Assembly (NCBI RefSeq): GCF_000330505.1
Contig: NW_004191857.1
Span: 152,103-169,709, forward strand
Direction: 5' to 3'
From: Entamoeba invadens IP1
Lineage: Eukaryota > Evosea > Mastigamoebida > Endamoebidae
DNA: 17,607 nucleotides
The first letter of the stretch is position 1, and each line of letters starts with the position of its first letter. The notes under the pieces are model-generated. The model was not told the origin of the DNA. It saw only the letters and a list, made by a program, of their open reading frames with translations, and did no database searches. The position numbers and the translations under genes were made by a program. This document shows, piece by piece, positions 1-8,533 of the stretch.

Positions 1-1239
1 GTCTGAAGCCCAATCATCAGCACTATATTCAGTATTTGGCCAACAGACAAAGATAAGACACTGCTAGTTACACATACATCGCAATTTAGAAAAGCATTTT
101 TAATATGACGATGAAATTGTATATTTGTTTGATTCGCTGTTGAAAGAAAACGTTGATAGTGAGAAAGCGGAGGCTTTGTTCTTAGCGAAACTAACATTGT
201 TGATTTCTTCAGAAGACATACGGTCAAATATAATTTCGAATACAATGACATTATTGAATCACGAAAAGTATTCTGATTTTTAAAACTTGCGTTGTCATCT
301 GATACAATTCCAGATAAAAACATCAATGATCGATCTGACAAGTTTAAAGTTCTTAAAACACTCTTTGATATAAAACACACTTTTATGCCTTCTCAGGTAT
401 GTCAAGAGCTGTATTCAACCTCGAATTTGGCAGAAGGTTTTTTTCACATGCAAAAGCACTAATACATGGTCGAATTCCAACACTATTGGAAGCGGCAAAG
501 GCTTTTGTATTGGACACACACCAACTCCAAACGAACAAAAATACACTTTCTGAAAAACAGATGAATGCTCTCAAACTGCTGGTCCCAATTAATGTCATAC
601 CCAAACTTACTTCAAAAACAGTTGATTTACTTTTGGACAGCTTTTGTACGTTTGTTTGTATGAGTAAATGTTCGTTGGGTAATGGATGTAATTGTGAATG
701 TGAAATGTATTTTGAAACGGGGGTTCCTTGTTGTCATATGATATACTTCAGAAAAAGAGGAGGTGATGTGTTTTTTGACCCGCGTTGTCCACTAGGATAC
801 TACATAAACATCAGGGGTAAAACACGACTAATCGTGAAGGGTCCTTGTTCTGCACCACTTTTTACTCAAGATGATTTTGCAGAAAAATGTTTAATTATCG
901 AAAATATAGTTACTATTCATGAAGTTAAAGTCGTTTCTGATAATAACACTTTAGGTGATAATGTTGTCAAAAAGAAATTGTTTGATTTAACCCGCAATTT
1001 GAGGAAAAAACTGTGTTCAAAAAAGTCGTTTGTTTTGTTGAAGAAATTGACAAATTACGAGAAGACAAAACGGGATATGAAAATGACGAAGTAAAAGACC
1101 CTTTGGTTATAGCGTGTGCAGGAAAGAAAAAACTAAAACTTCAAAGAATGTCGATGAATCATTGTCAATAAAACGCAAAAAACAAAAACAAGAAAAAAAG
1201 AACAAATCAAAGATTTTTAAAAAACCAAAAAATGATTGA
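1..1239 (+). pseudogene. MULE (Mutator-like) transposase, C-terminal part, frameshifted and cut by the left edge
   Basis: This is the C-terminal half of a Mutator-like transposase. The longest open stretch (399-1094) carries a SWIM zinc finger of the form CxC...CxH: Cys at 693-695 and 699-701, and Cys-Cys-His ending at 737, set in the motif CECEMYFETGVPCCHM. A SWIM finger C-terminal to the catalytic domain is typical of MULE transposases. Coding sense continues on both sides only by changing frame. Frame 2 is open from about 104 to the TAA at 281. Frame 1 runs from 283 to about 440 and includes SNLAEGFF. Frame 0 follows with HAKALIHGRIPTLLEAAKAF. The reading moves to frame 2 near 1020 (EEIDKLREDKTGYENDEV) and to frame 1 near 1130, giving a Lys-rich tail that ends at the TGA at 1237. 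The ATG at 399 is therefore not a true start. The catalytic D/D/E region lies outside the window, and no terminal inverted repeat was identified. The gene looks dead. Confidence 0.82.
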
Positions 1240-1556
1240 TTTTTTTACAAGTTAAAAATATTTCTTGTTGTCTTTTTAATTGTTTTTTAATAGTAAACAT
1301 AATTATATAATATAGTTTTTTGGTGTAAAATTGTTTCTAATTAGTTGTATTAAAAATTAACTATATTAACAAATGTATACGTGTTGGGTTTGGGTTTAAA
1401 TCTTATTCACCATAATTTATTGGATAATTAAATAATAAATATTTTGATGACTTTATTTTAAAATAGGAATTATACCATAGATAGTTAGATAAACATTTTT
1501 AGACAGAAACATTAATAAATCCCAGATTGAAACGAAATAAGAACACAAAAATCCAA
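1240..1556. other. AT-rich spacer upstream of the EF-hand gene
   Basis: This stretch has no convincing ORF. It must hold the 3' flank of the MULE relic (its right terminal repeat was not recognised) and the promoter of the EF-hand gene. A run containing gtgttgggtttgggttt near 1381 is the only G-rich patch. Confidence 0.6.
1547..1555 (+). promoter_or_regulatory. Possible Entamoeba-type initiator before the EF-hand gene
   Basis: AAAAATCCA lies one base before the ATG at 1557. It matches eight of nine bases of the Entamoeba histolytica initiator AAAAATTCA. Entamoeba mRNAs have very short 5' leaders, so an initiator next to the ATG is expected. A-rich DNA makes a chance match possible, and no clear GTATTTAAA-type TATA box was seen about 30 bp upstream. 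Confidence 0.3.
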
Positions 1557-2084
1557 ATGGGCGACAAAACGTTTAAGATGATTTATGAACGTCTCAAAAA
1601 ATCGGACGGTTCTTTAGATGTCAAATCTTTCGTTGAAACAAGTGTGAAGTTGATTGAGCAAATAGAACATGGAAAGAGTGAGGAATACAAATTTTCGAGT
1701 AAAGATTTTCCAGAGTCTAATAACGAAAAGACGACAATAATGGTTGAAAAACTTGCTTTCATTTCTGGAGGACTTGAGAGTTCAAATACACTGACCAAAA
1801 ATTATGCGAATATTCTTGTTAATTTTCTAGAAAAACTTTATAACCCAAATGAAAGACAGAAAATGCGACACATCAACAAATTCATGTTTGAATGTATAGA
1901 TTCAAACCACGATGGTGTTCTGAGTAAAGACGAGTTTAAAAAATTCATACAATTTACTAACAAAGAAATTTTCAATAAAGAGGAGAACGAACAAAAAATA
2001 TCCGAGTTGTTTGACAAAACTGATATTAACAACGACGGAATGATTTCATTTGAAGAGTTCCAGATACTTTTAAAAACAATATGA
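1557..2084 (+). CDS. EF-hand calcium-binding protein with two canonical C-terminal EF hands
   Basis: This encodes an acidic, soluble-looking protein of 175 residues with no signal peptide or membrane segment. Two canonical 12-residue EF-hand loops lie near the C-terminus: DSNHDGVLSKDE (residues 115-126) and DINNDGMISFEE (156-167). Both have Asp, Asn and Asp at positions 1, 3 and 5, Gly at 6, Ser at 9 and Glu at 12, so both should bind Ca2+. The N-terminal half contains KSDGSLDVKSF followed by a predicted helix, which looks like a degenerate EF hand; the rest is probably helical. The start is the ATG at 1557, because the frame is open upstream only as far as a TTG at 1527. Entamoeba genomes encode many small EF-hand proteins, including calcium sensors and granule proteins, and I cannot assign this one to a named member. 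It is intact, unlike the transposase relics around it, so it is probably a working gene. Confidence 0.88.
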   Translation: MGDKTFKMIYERLKKSDGSLDVKSFVETSVKLIEQIEHGKSEEYKFSSKDFPESNNEKTTIMVEKLAFISGGLESSNTLTKNYANILVNFLEKLYNPNERQKMRHINKFMFECIDSNHDGVLSKDEFKKFIQFTNKEIFNKEENEQKISELFDKTDINNDGMISFEEFQILLKTI

Positions 2085-2804
2085 ATGCATAATTCAAAAA
2101 ATTCTACTTTTGTGTTATTTAAAAGTTTCGTTGTTTTATGGAAATACTACAAACGATAAATTAAATTATACTTCTGTCAAGATTAACTAAATTGTGTGTA
2201 TTTATATTTTTATTTAGAGAATACTTTTTATAAAATGTAAAAGTTAAGTGATTTTACGATATGTGTAAGTTATCACAATAAACTCACCTGGGTATAAAGT
2301 AACTCATATTAACTTTTAAAATTTGAATAGTTGTCATTTTACTATATAACAAACTGCAAACATTAAAAATTATGTTTAGTATATTCATTTGTTTAAATTT
2401 AAGTCATTATTAAATTAAGTTTCAACTTATACATATTATTCATATTTGTCAAATCATTTACGTTATTAACATGAAGCCTCGTGTTTAAATATTTAAAAAT
2501 GAAATGATTTATTTATTTTGTTCTATATTTTTAAATAAAAATGTGGTTGTAAATAGTATTTTTTAAACGGTTATTATAATATCACTAACAATTTATAATT
2601 GTATTTGTCTAAATTAAACTTTTTTAATTGTAGTGGTGTTTAAAAAATATAATGATTTTAAGTACTGTGAAATGAAAGATATATTAATTATGGGCAAGTA
2701 AAAATATAATAATATATATTTATCATTTGTATATAAATGTTAAAGTAAAGTTGTTGTATAATAATTGTGGATAACAATGTGGTGACATAATATAATTGGT
2801 TATA
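2085..2804. other. AT-rich intergenic spacer
   Basis: This is very AT-rich DNA with long A and T runs. No ORF of note, RNA gene or inverted repeat pair was recognised. It holds the EF-hand gene's 3' end. The TA target duplication of the following element is at 2803-2804. Confidence 0.55.
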
Positions 2805-3149
2805 CAGTATAATCTGGGTTTAATTCCAGTCCGGGTTTAATTAAATAATCGGGTTTATTTCATTCGAAAATAATTAAACCCGAAGTAAGAAAAAATAATA
2901 AAAACAACACTTTTGAGTTTTAATATCATAGCCTTGTTTTTTTTGTTTAAATTTATGGAAAATAATTGGGTTTTTACCTAAATTAATCAGAATATTTGTT
3001 TTTGAATAAAAATGCATTATTTTTGTTTCTGAAACTATTTTTCGGTACTATAATATTATAAATTACTTATTATAAAATAATGAATAAATAAAAACAAACA
3101 TAATAAACTCGTGTTTTTATTCGTTTTTATTTATTTAAACAGACTTGTT

Positions 3150-3440
3150 TTACCACCACCTTAACAAAGTATTTGCCGCGATGTTTTTTGAATGAAGTCC
3201 ATATTTAAGCCACTGTTTGTGCGTCCCCATGTCACCACTTTCCTCCTCCGTATTGTTTGGACGCTGTGGTTCCCTTTTCAAACGGGGCGGTCATTGGGAT
3301 CCGCGCCAAGGAGGACATTGAGAGTGTGTGAAACGGTGCACAAACAGACCGCCTGTGCCTTCTTTTCTTTAATCGTCGCACGCAGTTTTTACTGTTACGA
3401 GTTGAATTATCGACACATTTTTAATTCGGGAACCAGACCA
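3150..3440 (-). other. GC-rich island with decayed coding sense, unrecognised
   Basis: Within DNA of roughly one-quarter GC, about 3180-3380 is close to half GC. The minus strand reads as broken coding sequence. One frame gives SHTLNVLLGADPNDRPV before a stop. A second, after a frame change, gives LKREPQRPNNTEEESGDMG and then HKQWLKYGLHSKNIAANTLL, ending at the TAA at 3150-3152. The plus strand has an ATG ORF (3192-3470), but its composition looks arbitrary. The island may be a transposase remnant or a captured piece of a host gene; no family was recognised. Confidence 0.35.
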
Positions 3441-3543
3441 ATTATTATCCCAAGCTCCCAATTACTATAATTTTAATTAAAATATTATATTAAATAGTTA
3501 AAAAACTTTATTTTTAGAGACGATAAAAAAGTATTTACCAATA

Positions 3544-4350
3544 TAGTCGGGGGATAAATAGCATTAAAAAGGGACAAAGGTAGTTAATTTTGATAAATAT
3601 AATTTTGAAACTATAATTTTTAAAAAATCTATTTAAAGGTCAAAATAAACATAAAATTAAAATATTAATTTAAATTATAGTTTTTTAATTTTAAATGATT
3701 ATAAATTGAATAATTATAAATTTCTATTTCAAAAATAAACAAAAACACCTCAATTTGTTCACTTAGAGAAATGTGGAAGTCTAAAACGCAGCACTTTTTG
3801 TGGTTTGTCTGAAACTTGTTTTGTTAAAGGATTTTCCTTTGTTTTTTCCTTTGTTTCGTTTCTTTTCTGCTCTTCTTCAACTCCAATTGTTTTGGTGTTA
3901 AAATGGTCTTTCTCTTTTCCTTTCTCAATGGGAATGGTTCAACAACGAAAGATTAAAAGATTTCAACAAATGATGGATTTTCAGTGATTCTGTGACACTT
4001 TAAAAGATTGACATTGTAGTTAATTCATTAAACTCTGGCATTTTAACCATATACATCATGAATATATATTGAAATACAGTTTTTAAACTGGTTTCTTGTA
4101 TTTAAATTGCTTTTTTTGTGTTGATTGCCTGTGGTTGTTTCATCGAGGGTTCCTTACTCTTCTTCTTCCATTGTTTTCAAAGATTGAATAATATCAAAAA
4201 TAAAAAGTTATGGTTTTCTTTTATTATCTTCAAAGTAGTTAATTGAAAAAACCCTTCTAATACTTTTATGGTTAAAGAAATTATATTTTATAGTTTTTTA
4301 CTCAAATTAACTACTTCTGTCCCAAATTAACCCCCTTTATCACCCGACTA
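3544..4350. mobile_element. TA-flanked element (MITE-like) nested in the 2805-4531 element
   Basis: The left end TAGTCGGGGGATAAA (from 3544) matches the reverse complement of the right end TAGTCGGGTGATAAA (from 4350). Similarity continues inward for about 50 bp, including GGGACA and GTAGTTAATTT on both sides. TA dinucleotides flank it at 3542-3543 and 4351-4352. This fits a Tc1/mariner-type insertion of 807 bp. It is too small for a full transposase gene but carries minus-strand charged coding remnants. Its sequence is unrelated to the ends of the element it interrupts, so it is a separate family and a later insertion. Confidence 0.75.
3759..4171 (-). pseudogene. Possible internally deleted transposase remnant
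   Basis: On the minus strand an ATG at 4171 begins MEEEE, then a stop, then GTLDETTTGNQHKKS in the same frame. After further stops, the other end of the nested element reads TIPIEKGKEKDHFNTKTIG, then a Glu/Lys-rich run, then PQKVLRFRLPHFSK and a TGA at 3759-3761. The pattern of an acidic start, a lost middle and a basic tail would suit an internally deleted transposase gene. No catalytic motif is visible, so the identity is a guess. Confidence 0.3.
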
Positions 4351-4566
4351 TACCATTTGTTTTTGATTGAATCAAATAATTATTAAATAATTATAACTAT
4401 GAAACTACCGAAAGTTAATTCCATCAATTATTTTTGTTTTAAAAATCATTCAAAATAATTTTCTTGAAAAAAGTGGAATTAAACCCGATAGTTCCAAAAT
4501 ATTTTAAGTGAATTAAACTCGGATTATACTGTATTTATTTTTTGTGATTTTTACATTCAATAAAAA

Positions 4567-4601
4567 ATGTCACAGTAATTCAACGTAAGCTACTGTGACA
4601 T
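4567..4601. repeat. Perfect 11-bp inverted repeat (hairpin), with a second small hairpin beside it
   Basis: ATGTCACAGTA (4567-4577) and TACTGTGACAT (4591-4601) are perfect reverse complements around a 13-base loop. A second perfect hairpin, ATCTCA-TAT-TGAGAT, follows at 4616-4630, and another TGTCACA lies between them. They start 36 bp beyond the right end of the neighbouring transposon. They could be a transposon-end remnant or an RNA or regulatory structure. Confidence 0.7.
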
Positions 4602-6478
4602 ATTAGTATTGTCACATCTCATATTGAGATCAGAAATATTATAAATAATCTTTTAATTTTAATTTGTAAAACATATCAACAAAAATAATAACACGAATGA
4701 TTATCTCTTATTTATACATTCAAATGTTTCGCAATGCCTTAAACTTCGTTATATGGAAAATTAAAAAAATAGTACAATCCAGGACAATTTTTAAAAAGTG
4801 TAAAACAATACACTTGTTTTTATTAACAAGATTTATTTAAACGTTTTTTAAAAAATTAATGATATAAATTATTTTTAAAAGTTTAAATTATTTCAATTCA
4901 ACCAATTCAATAAATATTTTTCATTATTTGTCTTGCAATTAATATCTGACAATATCTTCTTTTTGATATTAAACGGTTCTTGTTTGTTTTTTATAATGTT
5001 GATTAAATAATGTGATTCAGTTCTTTGGGTCAGTATTTCAACATTACAAACTTTAACACTATAAAATAGTTGTTATATTTAACTGTGTTTGTAATAATAA
5101 TAGACTTTGGTGTTATTTGTTATTTGTTTATTGTATACAAATTATTTTTATTTTAGTAATAGATAAACAATTGAAACTGGTTGTTTTGGTTTAAAAAAAA
5201 CGTGTAAAATTGTTTGAGATGACTAAGTTTGGTTTTCATCATTTTAGTTTCAAACTATTTAATGTTTTAACTTTAAAATATTATTTAATTTTAATATCAC
5301 TTATTACAAAACTTTATTATATACTGTATCATTTAACACGTTGAAACTTTGTTTTTTCTGTTTTATATTAAAAAAATAAAAAGGTTGATGTTTTATTTTT
5401 TTTGTTGAGTGTAAAAATAATTAAAAAAGAGGAAAAACATGTTTGAGCTCCTTTGTTGATTTTTATCCTTGTGATTTTATTAAATTTAATATTCAAATGA
5501 TAACAAAAATCACTAAGATATTCGAATTATTGTTATTATTGATTATCTCGGAGTGTTTTATAACTTGTAGCAATTTGCTTATACGACGAACGTTTGTAAT
5601 AAGCTTTTTGTCGCCACTCGAAGTGACATTTCATTGACTCGATTCACATGAATTCATAGAGTGTTTTTATCGGAAATATACATACTTACAATTAAAGAAA
5701 ATAGATCGTTTGTTTTTGTTTTTTCTAACATAATTAACTTCGACAACCGTCTCTAAAATTAAGTATCTTCATCATAATATTCAACGTTAAACATATTACT
5801 TAATTCGATATTGACTTAAAAATTACTAAAAAACAACACAAACTGTTATTCTTTGAACTTTTGTTTTTTATAATCAATGGAGTCTTTTTCATCAAAGACT
5901 CAATCAGATATTATCGTTTTGAATTTTAAATTATTTAGTATAAATGTTATTTAAAAATATTTTTTTTTACTTTTTCGGCAAAATAGTATGTAGTTTTTTA
6001 TAGGAAAAAAATTTTGGGAAAAAAACATAAAATAAACTCCAACGTGTGAAACTGTTCAAAATCAAAAATGATACAAATTTTAAAATGTAATATAATAAAT
6101 TCAAATGTAACAACATTTTCTTTATTGAATTCAAATGACGATATCTTTCATAATGACAACCATATTATGATTGAACATATTAAGTATGTCTTGATAAAAA
6201 GTCAATCAATCGATTTGATTTTTATTTTATACGATTTTTAGAAACGATATTTTAATAACAAGAGAATTATTTAAGTCTGTAAAAAAATGTTATTTATTTT
6301 TGTCTTTTCAGCACAGTCTGCAAATAAAATAATTTTACTGACGACAAATTTGGCCAATTGGTCAAGTCTTTGATTAAGTAAATAGTTAAATAACAATTTA
6401 AATAAAAACTATATTTTTTTATTTTTAAGATTAATTATTTTATTATTATATAACCATTGGAATAGTAAATTATTTTTT

Positions 6479-6568
6479 AAGTGAGTTACTTTTATAAAAG
6501 TGAGTTAAAAAGCGAAGAAGTGAGTTTTAAAATCGAGAAATGAGTTAATAGCCATAGAAAATGATTTA
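6479..6568. repeat. Degenerate ~20-bp phased repeat upstream of the MAEL gene
   Basis: The core AAGTGAGTTA recurs with near-constant spacing: 6479 (AAGTGAGTTA), 6498 (AAGTGAGTTA), 6518 (AAGTGAGTTT), 6538 (AAATGAGTTA) and a weaker copy near 6559 (AAATGATTTA). Intervals are 19, 20, 20 and 21 bp, about two helical turns. The sequences between the cores differ. The array ends about 240 bp before the MAEL ATG. Confidence 0.6.
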
Positions 6569-6805
6569 TTTCAATTGAAGAATACAAATTCAAATAACTT
6601 TAATTATAAATTATTATAATTATTATCAGAAAACGACTCAATTTGATCTTTTATTTTAATATAAACTCATGTGGTTGTATCTGAATAATAGAAACTATTA
6701 TAATTACCATAAAAATAAGAATATATAATACATTTATTACCTCATCGATATTTCTTCGCAACACAACCCTTAATAAACAAAATTAACTTGAGAATAAAAC
6801 CAGTA

Positions 6806-8419
6806 ATGAGTAAATCAACACCTCAATATTACGAATGGACCGACGTTGAACCAATGTTTCTCCAAAACTTTCAAAATTCGGTCCTTCACTTCATAGACTT
6901 TGAATTTGCAAATCAATACAGTGCAATTCCTGAGACTGACGAAATAGGGGTTTCGACTGTTTCCCTCGCAAATCCGGCTGAACACGATTCTTTCCATGTT
7001 ATCATTCGCTGTAAAAAGAGTGACAAATACGCCTTCAAAATCCATGGAATCAACTCCAATTCACCAAGTTACCCGACACAGCGTGTCGGGTTTGATCAGT
7101 TTGTAAAATACTTGTCCAAGTACTCTGGTCTTAAAATTTTTGTTGTTAAAGATGAGACTATTAATGGAGGGGATGTTAAAGTGATGAATTCAATATTCAA
7201 AACGAGTGACATTCAGTACACTATACTTACACATCACATGCTAATTAGTTGTATACTTCGTCACTTTGGCAAGGAATTTGATGAAAAAATAATTAAAAAA
7301 GACGTCAATATGTATTATAAACATTTACACATCTCTGAAAAGTGCGAGTACCACACTAAATTGGACAAGAAGTTCCACTGCGCTTTGAGTGACGCTAGAA
7401 ACACCTCATTGTCTGTTTTTGCCCCTTTAAAAGCCCTTTGCAACGAGTTGGTGTTTCAGAACACAGAACTCATTCCCGTCTATGAGGTACCAAAATTTGA
7501 GTTGTCCGACGGCTCGAGTTTTATAATATGTTTATGTAACACTTTTGGTATGCGAGACTCAGTGTATGAAATTTTAATGGAAGAAGTCACTTATCAAAAT
7601 GGGACGTTTATCGAATGCGACAAGGAAGAGATGTGCTTTGAACACTTTGTACCGCCTCAAGTGAAAGGACGAGCATTTCCAGAGATCTATAAAAAGTTGA
7701 CTAGTGCATATCCCGATGTTGAAAATCACAATAAGAAAGCACACAAAAATGTCTTGCAATATGTCCAAGACCACAATGGAATGTATTTAGTCAGATTTGG
7801 GTTTTCTGAGAGGGAAACCAACTTTGATTTTTCAGAGATGTACTTGATGGGAAAATATGATTTGTGTGATAAATTTTATAGACAATGTGGTGGGAAAGAA
7901 CAATTTTGTCCTTCAGTGTTTTACAATAAAGTAGAAGAACTTGGAAGTGCCGTTTTGGTGTTACGTGGAGAGACTGACGAAACAAAGGAATTTGTCTGTA
8001 ACATCCACAAAAAAACTGGATTTGAAAATAAATGCGTGTGCGAAGTGAAAAAAAGATATTTGAGAGGACTTGAAGAACTCGCAAGGAATCGGGCATTATT
8101 TGATAAGCTTGAAATAGACATGAAAACACAATTCGAAGAAATACAAAAAGAAAAAGAAAAGGAGAAACCAACTAAACCAAAAAGTGAACTAAAAACGAAG
8201 AAAGAAAGTCAAACAATAAAACCAAAAACAGAAAGAAGACAACCACGCATTCCAAAACGAGAAAAAACAGGATTGCAATTGCCAGAAGATCAACAGAAAG
8301 TTCACGCTATTGATGATACTTATATTACACAAGAACAAGCTTCAAAAGATAAAGAGTCTACAAATGGCAAAATAAAGGGACCCAAAAAACCAGTAATCCC
8401 ACGAAGAAAGGTTAATTAA
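6806..8419 (+). CDS. Maelstrom (MAEL) domain protein: DEDDh exonuclease-like domain plus a probable second MAEL-like domain
   Basis: A protein of 537 residues starting at the ATG at 6806 (MSKSTPQYYEW); the frame upstream reaches only a TTG at 6788. Residues about 25-215 form an RNase H-fold MAEL domain. It shows the DnaQ-type exonuclease residues: D31 and E33 (HFIDFEF), D123 (INGGDV), and H191/D196 (HCALSDARNT). It also shows the Maelstrom Glu-His-His-Cys-His-Cys set: E46, H64, H80, C180, H183 and C192. Published analysis of the family reported that some protist MAEL domains keep the exonuclease residues, while animal Maelstrom has only the second set. Residues about 235-425 appear to repeat the domain: E255, H280, D341, C398, H401 and C410 fall at matching distances, with the same C-x2-H-x8-C spacing, but the exonuclease His and Asp positions are Lys409 and Val414. 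The tail from about 450 is Lys/Glu/Pro-rich, suggesting nucleic-acid binding or nuclear location. Animal Maelstrom acts in piRNA transposon silencing; the role here is unknown. No break is seen. Confidence 0.85.
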   Translation: MSKSTPQYYEWTDVEPMFLQNFQNSVLHFIDFEFANQYSAIPETDEIGVSTVSLANPAEHDSFHVIIRCKKSDKYAFKIHGINSNSPSYPTQRVGFDQFVKYLSKYSGLKIFVVKDETINGGDVKVMNSIFKTSDIQYTILTHHMLISCILRHFGKEFDEKIIKKDVNMYYKHLHISEKCEYHTKLDKKFHCALSDARNTSLSVFAPLKALCNELVFQNTELIPVYEVPKFELSDGSSFIICLCNTFGMRDSVYEILMEEVTYQNGTFIECDKEEMCFEHFVPPQVKGRAFPEIYKKLTSAYPDVENHNKKAHKNVLQYVQDHNGMYLVRFGFSERETNFDFSEMYLMGKYDLCDKFYRQCGGKEQFCPSVFYNKVEELGSAVLVLRGETDETKEFVCNIHKKTGFENKCVCEVKKRYLRGLEELARNRALFDKLEIDMKTQFEEIQKEKEKEKPTKPKSELKTKKESQTIKPKTERRQPRIPKREKTGLQLPEDQQKVHAIDDTYITQEQASKDKESTNGKIKGPKKPVIPRRKVN

Positions 8420-8480
8420 GCTTTATTTTTTTTTCATTTTTATATTACATTTTTTAATAAAATAAACTTGTTATTATAGG

Positions 8481-8510
8481 TTGAATAACAAATATTTATT
8501 TGTTATTCAA
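8481..8510. repeat. Perfect 14-bp-arm palindrome just after the MAEL gene
   Basis: TTGAATAACAAATA (8481-8494) and TATTTGTTATTCAA (8497-8510) are perfect reverse complements separated by TT. The palindrome starts 61 bp after the MAEL stop codon and ends 23 bp before the next transposon. It would form a hairpin if the 3' end of the MAEL mRNA extends this far. Transposon-end debris is an alternative. Confidence 0.75.
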
Positions 8511-8533
8511 ATGAATATATTTTAAACCCGTAC

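Larger units (their letters stand above)
2805..4531. mobile_element. TA-flanked, CAGT-ended (pogo-like Tc1/mariner) non-autonomous element, interrupted by a second element
   Basis: The left end CAGTATAATCTGGGTTTAAT (from 2805) and the reverse complement of the right end (from 4531) match at 21 of 23 positions. Both ends abut a TA dinucleotide (2803-2804 and 4532-4533), the target duplication of Tc1/mariner elements; CAGT termini are usual in the pogo group. The element is 1,727 bp. Removing the insertion at 3544-4350 leaves about 0.9 kb, too short for a full transposase, so it is an internally deleted or MITE-like copy. GGGTTTAATT occurs repeatedly near both ends: 2816-2828, 2833-2842, 2851-2860, inverted at 2872-2881, and an exact 13-bp inverted copy at 4474-4486. 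Such subterminal repeats are often transposase-binding sites, which is inference here. A GC-rich island occupies about 3160-3440. Confidence 0.8.
4534..6805. other. Long AT-rich gene-free region
   Basis: About 2.3 kb of very AT-rich DNA lies between the pogo-like element and the MAEL gene. The few ORFs are short, mostly start without ATG, and show only simple Phe/Leu/Ile-rich composition. Notable structures are two perfect hairpin repeats at 4567-4601 and 4616-4630, a small 8-bp-arm hairpin at 5880-5901 (GAGTCTTT / AAAGACTC), and the phased repeat at 6479-6568. No terminal inverted repeat pair, tRNA or rRNA was recognised. Confidence 0.55.

Noticed and set aside
3192..3470. ATG-started 92-codon ORF on the plus strand
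   Set aside because: It lies in the GC-rich island, opposite more coding-like minus-strand remnants, and its protein has no recognisable domain and arbitrary composition.
3805..3987. Plus-strand Phe/Ser-rich ORF in the nested element
   Set aside because: It is the antisense of the Glu/Lys-rich minus-strand remnant, and its start is not ATG.
5443..5637. 64-codon ORF with a hydrophobic Leu/Ile run
   Set aside because: It starts at TTG, has no ATG near its beginning, and its hydrophobic run reflects AT-rich codons.
5880..5901. Stem-loop GAGTCTTT / AAAGACTC as a possible RNA gene or terminator
   Set aside because: An 8-bp stem alone is weak in AT-rich DNA and no adjacent gene or tRNA-like structure accompanies it.
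7791..8171. Minus-strand ORF of 126 codons
   Set aside because: It is a shadow of the MAEL gene, which is supported by conserved motifs on the other strand.
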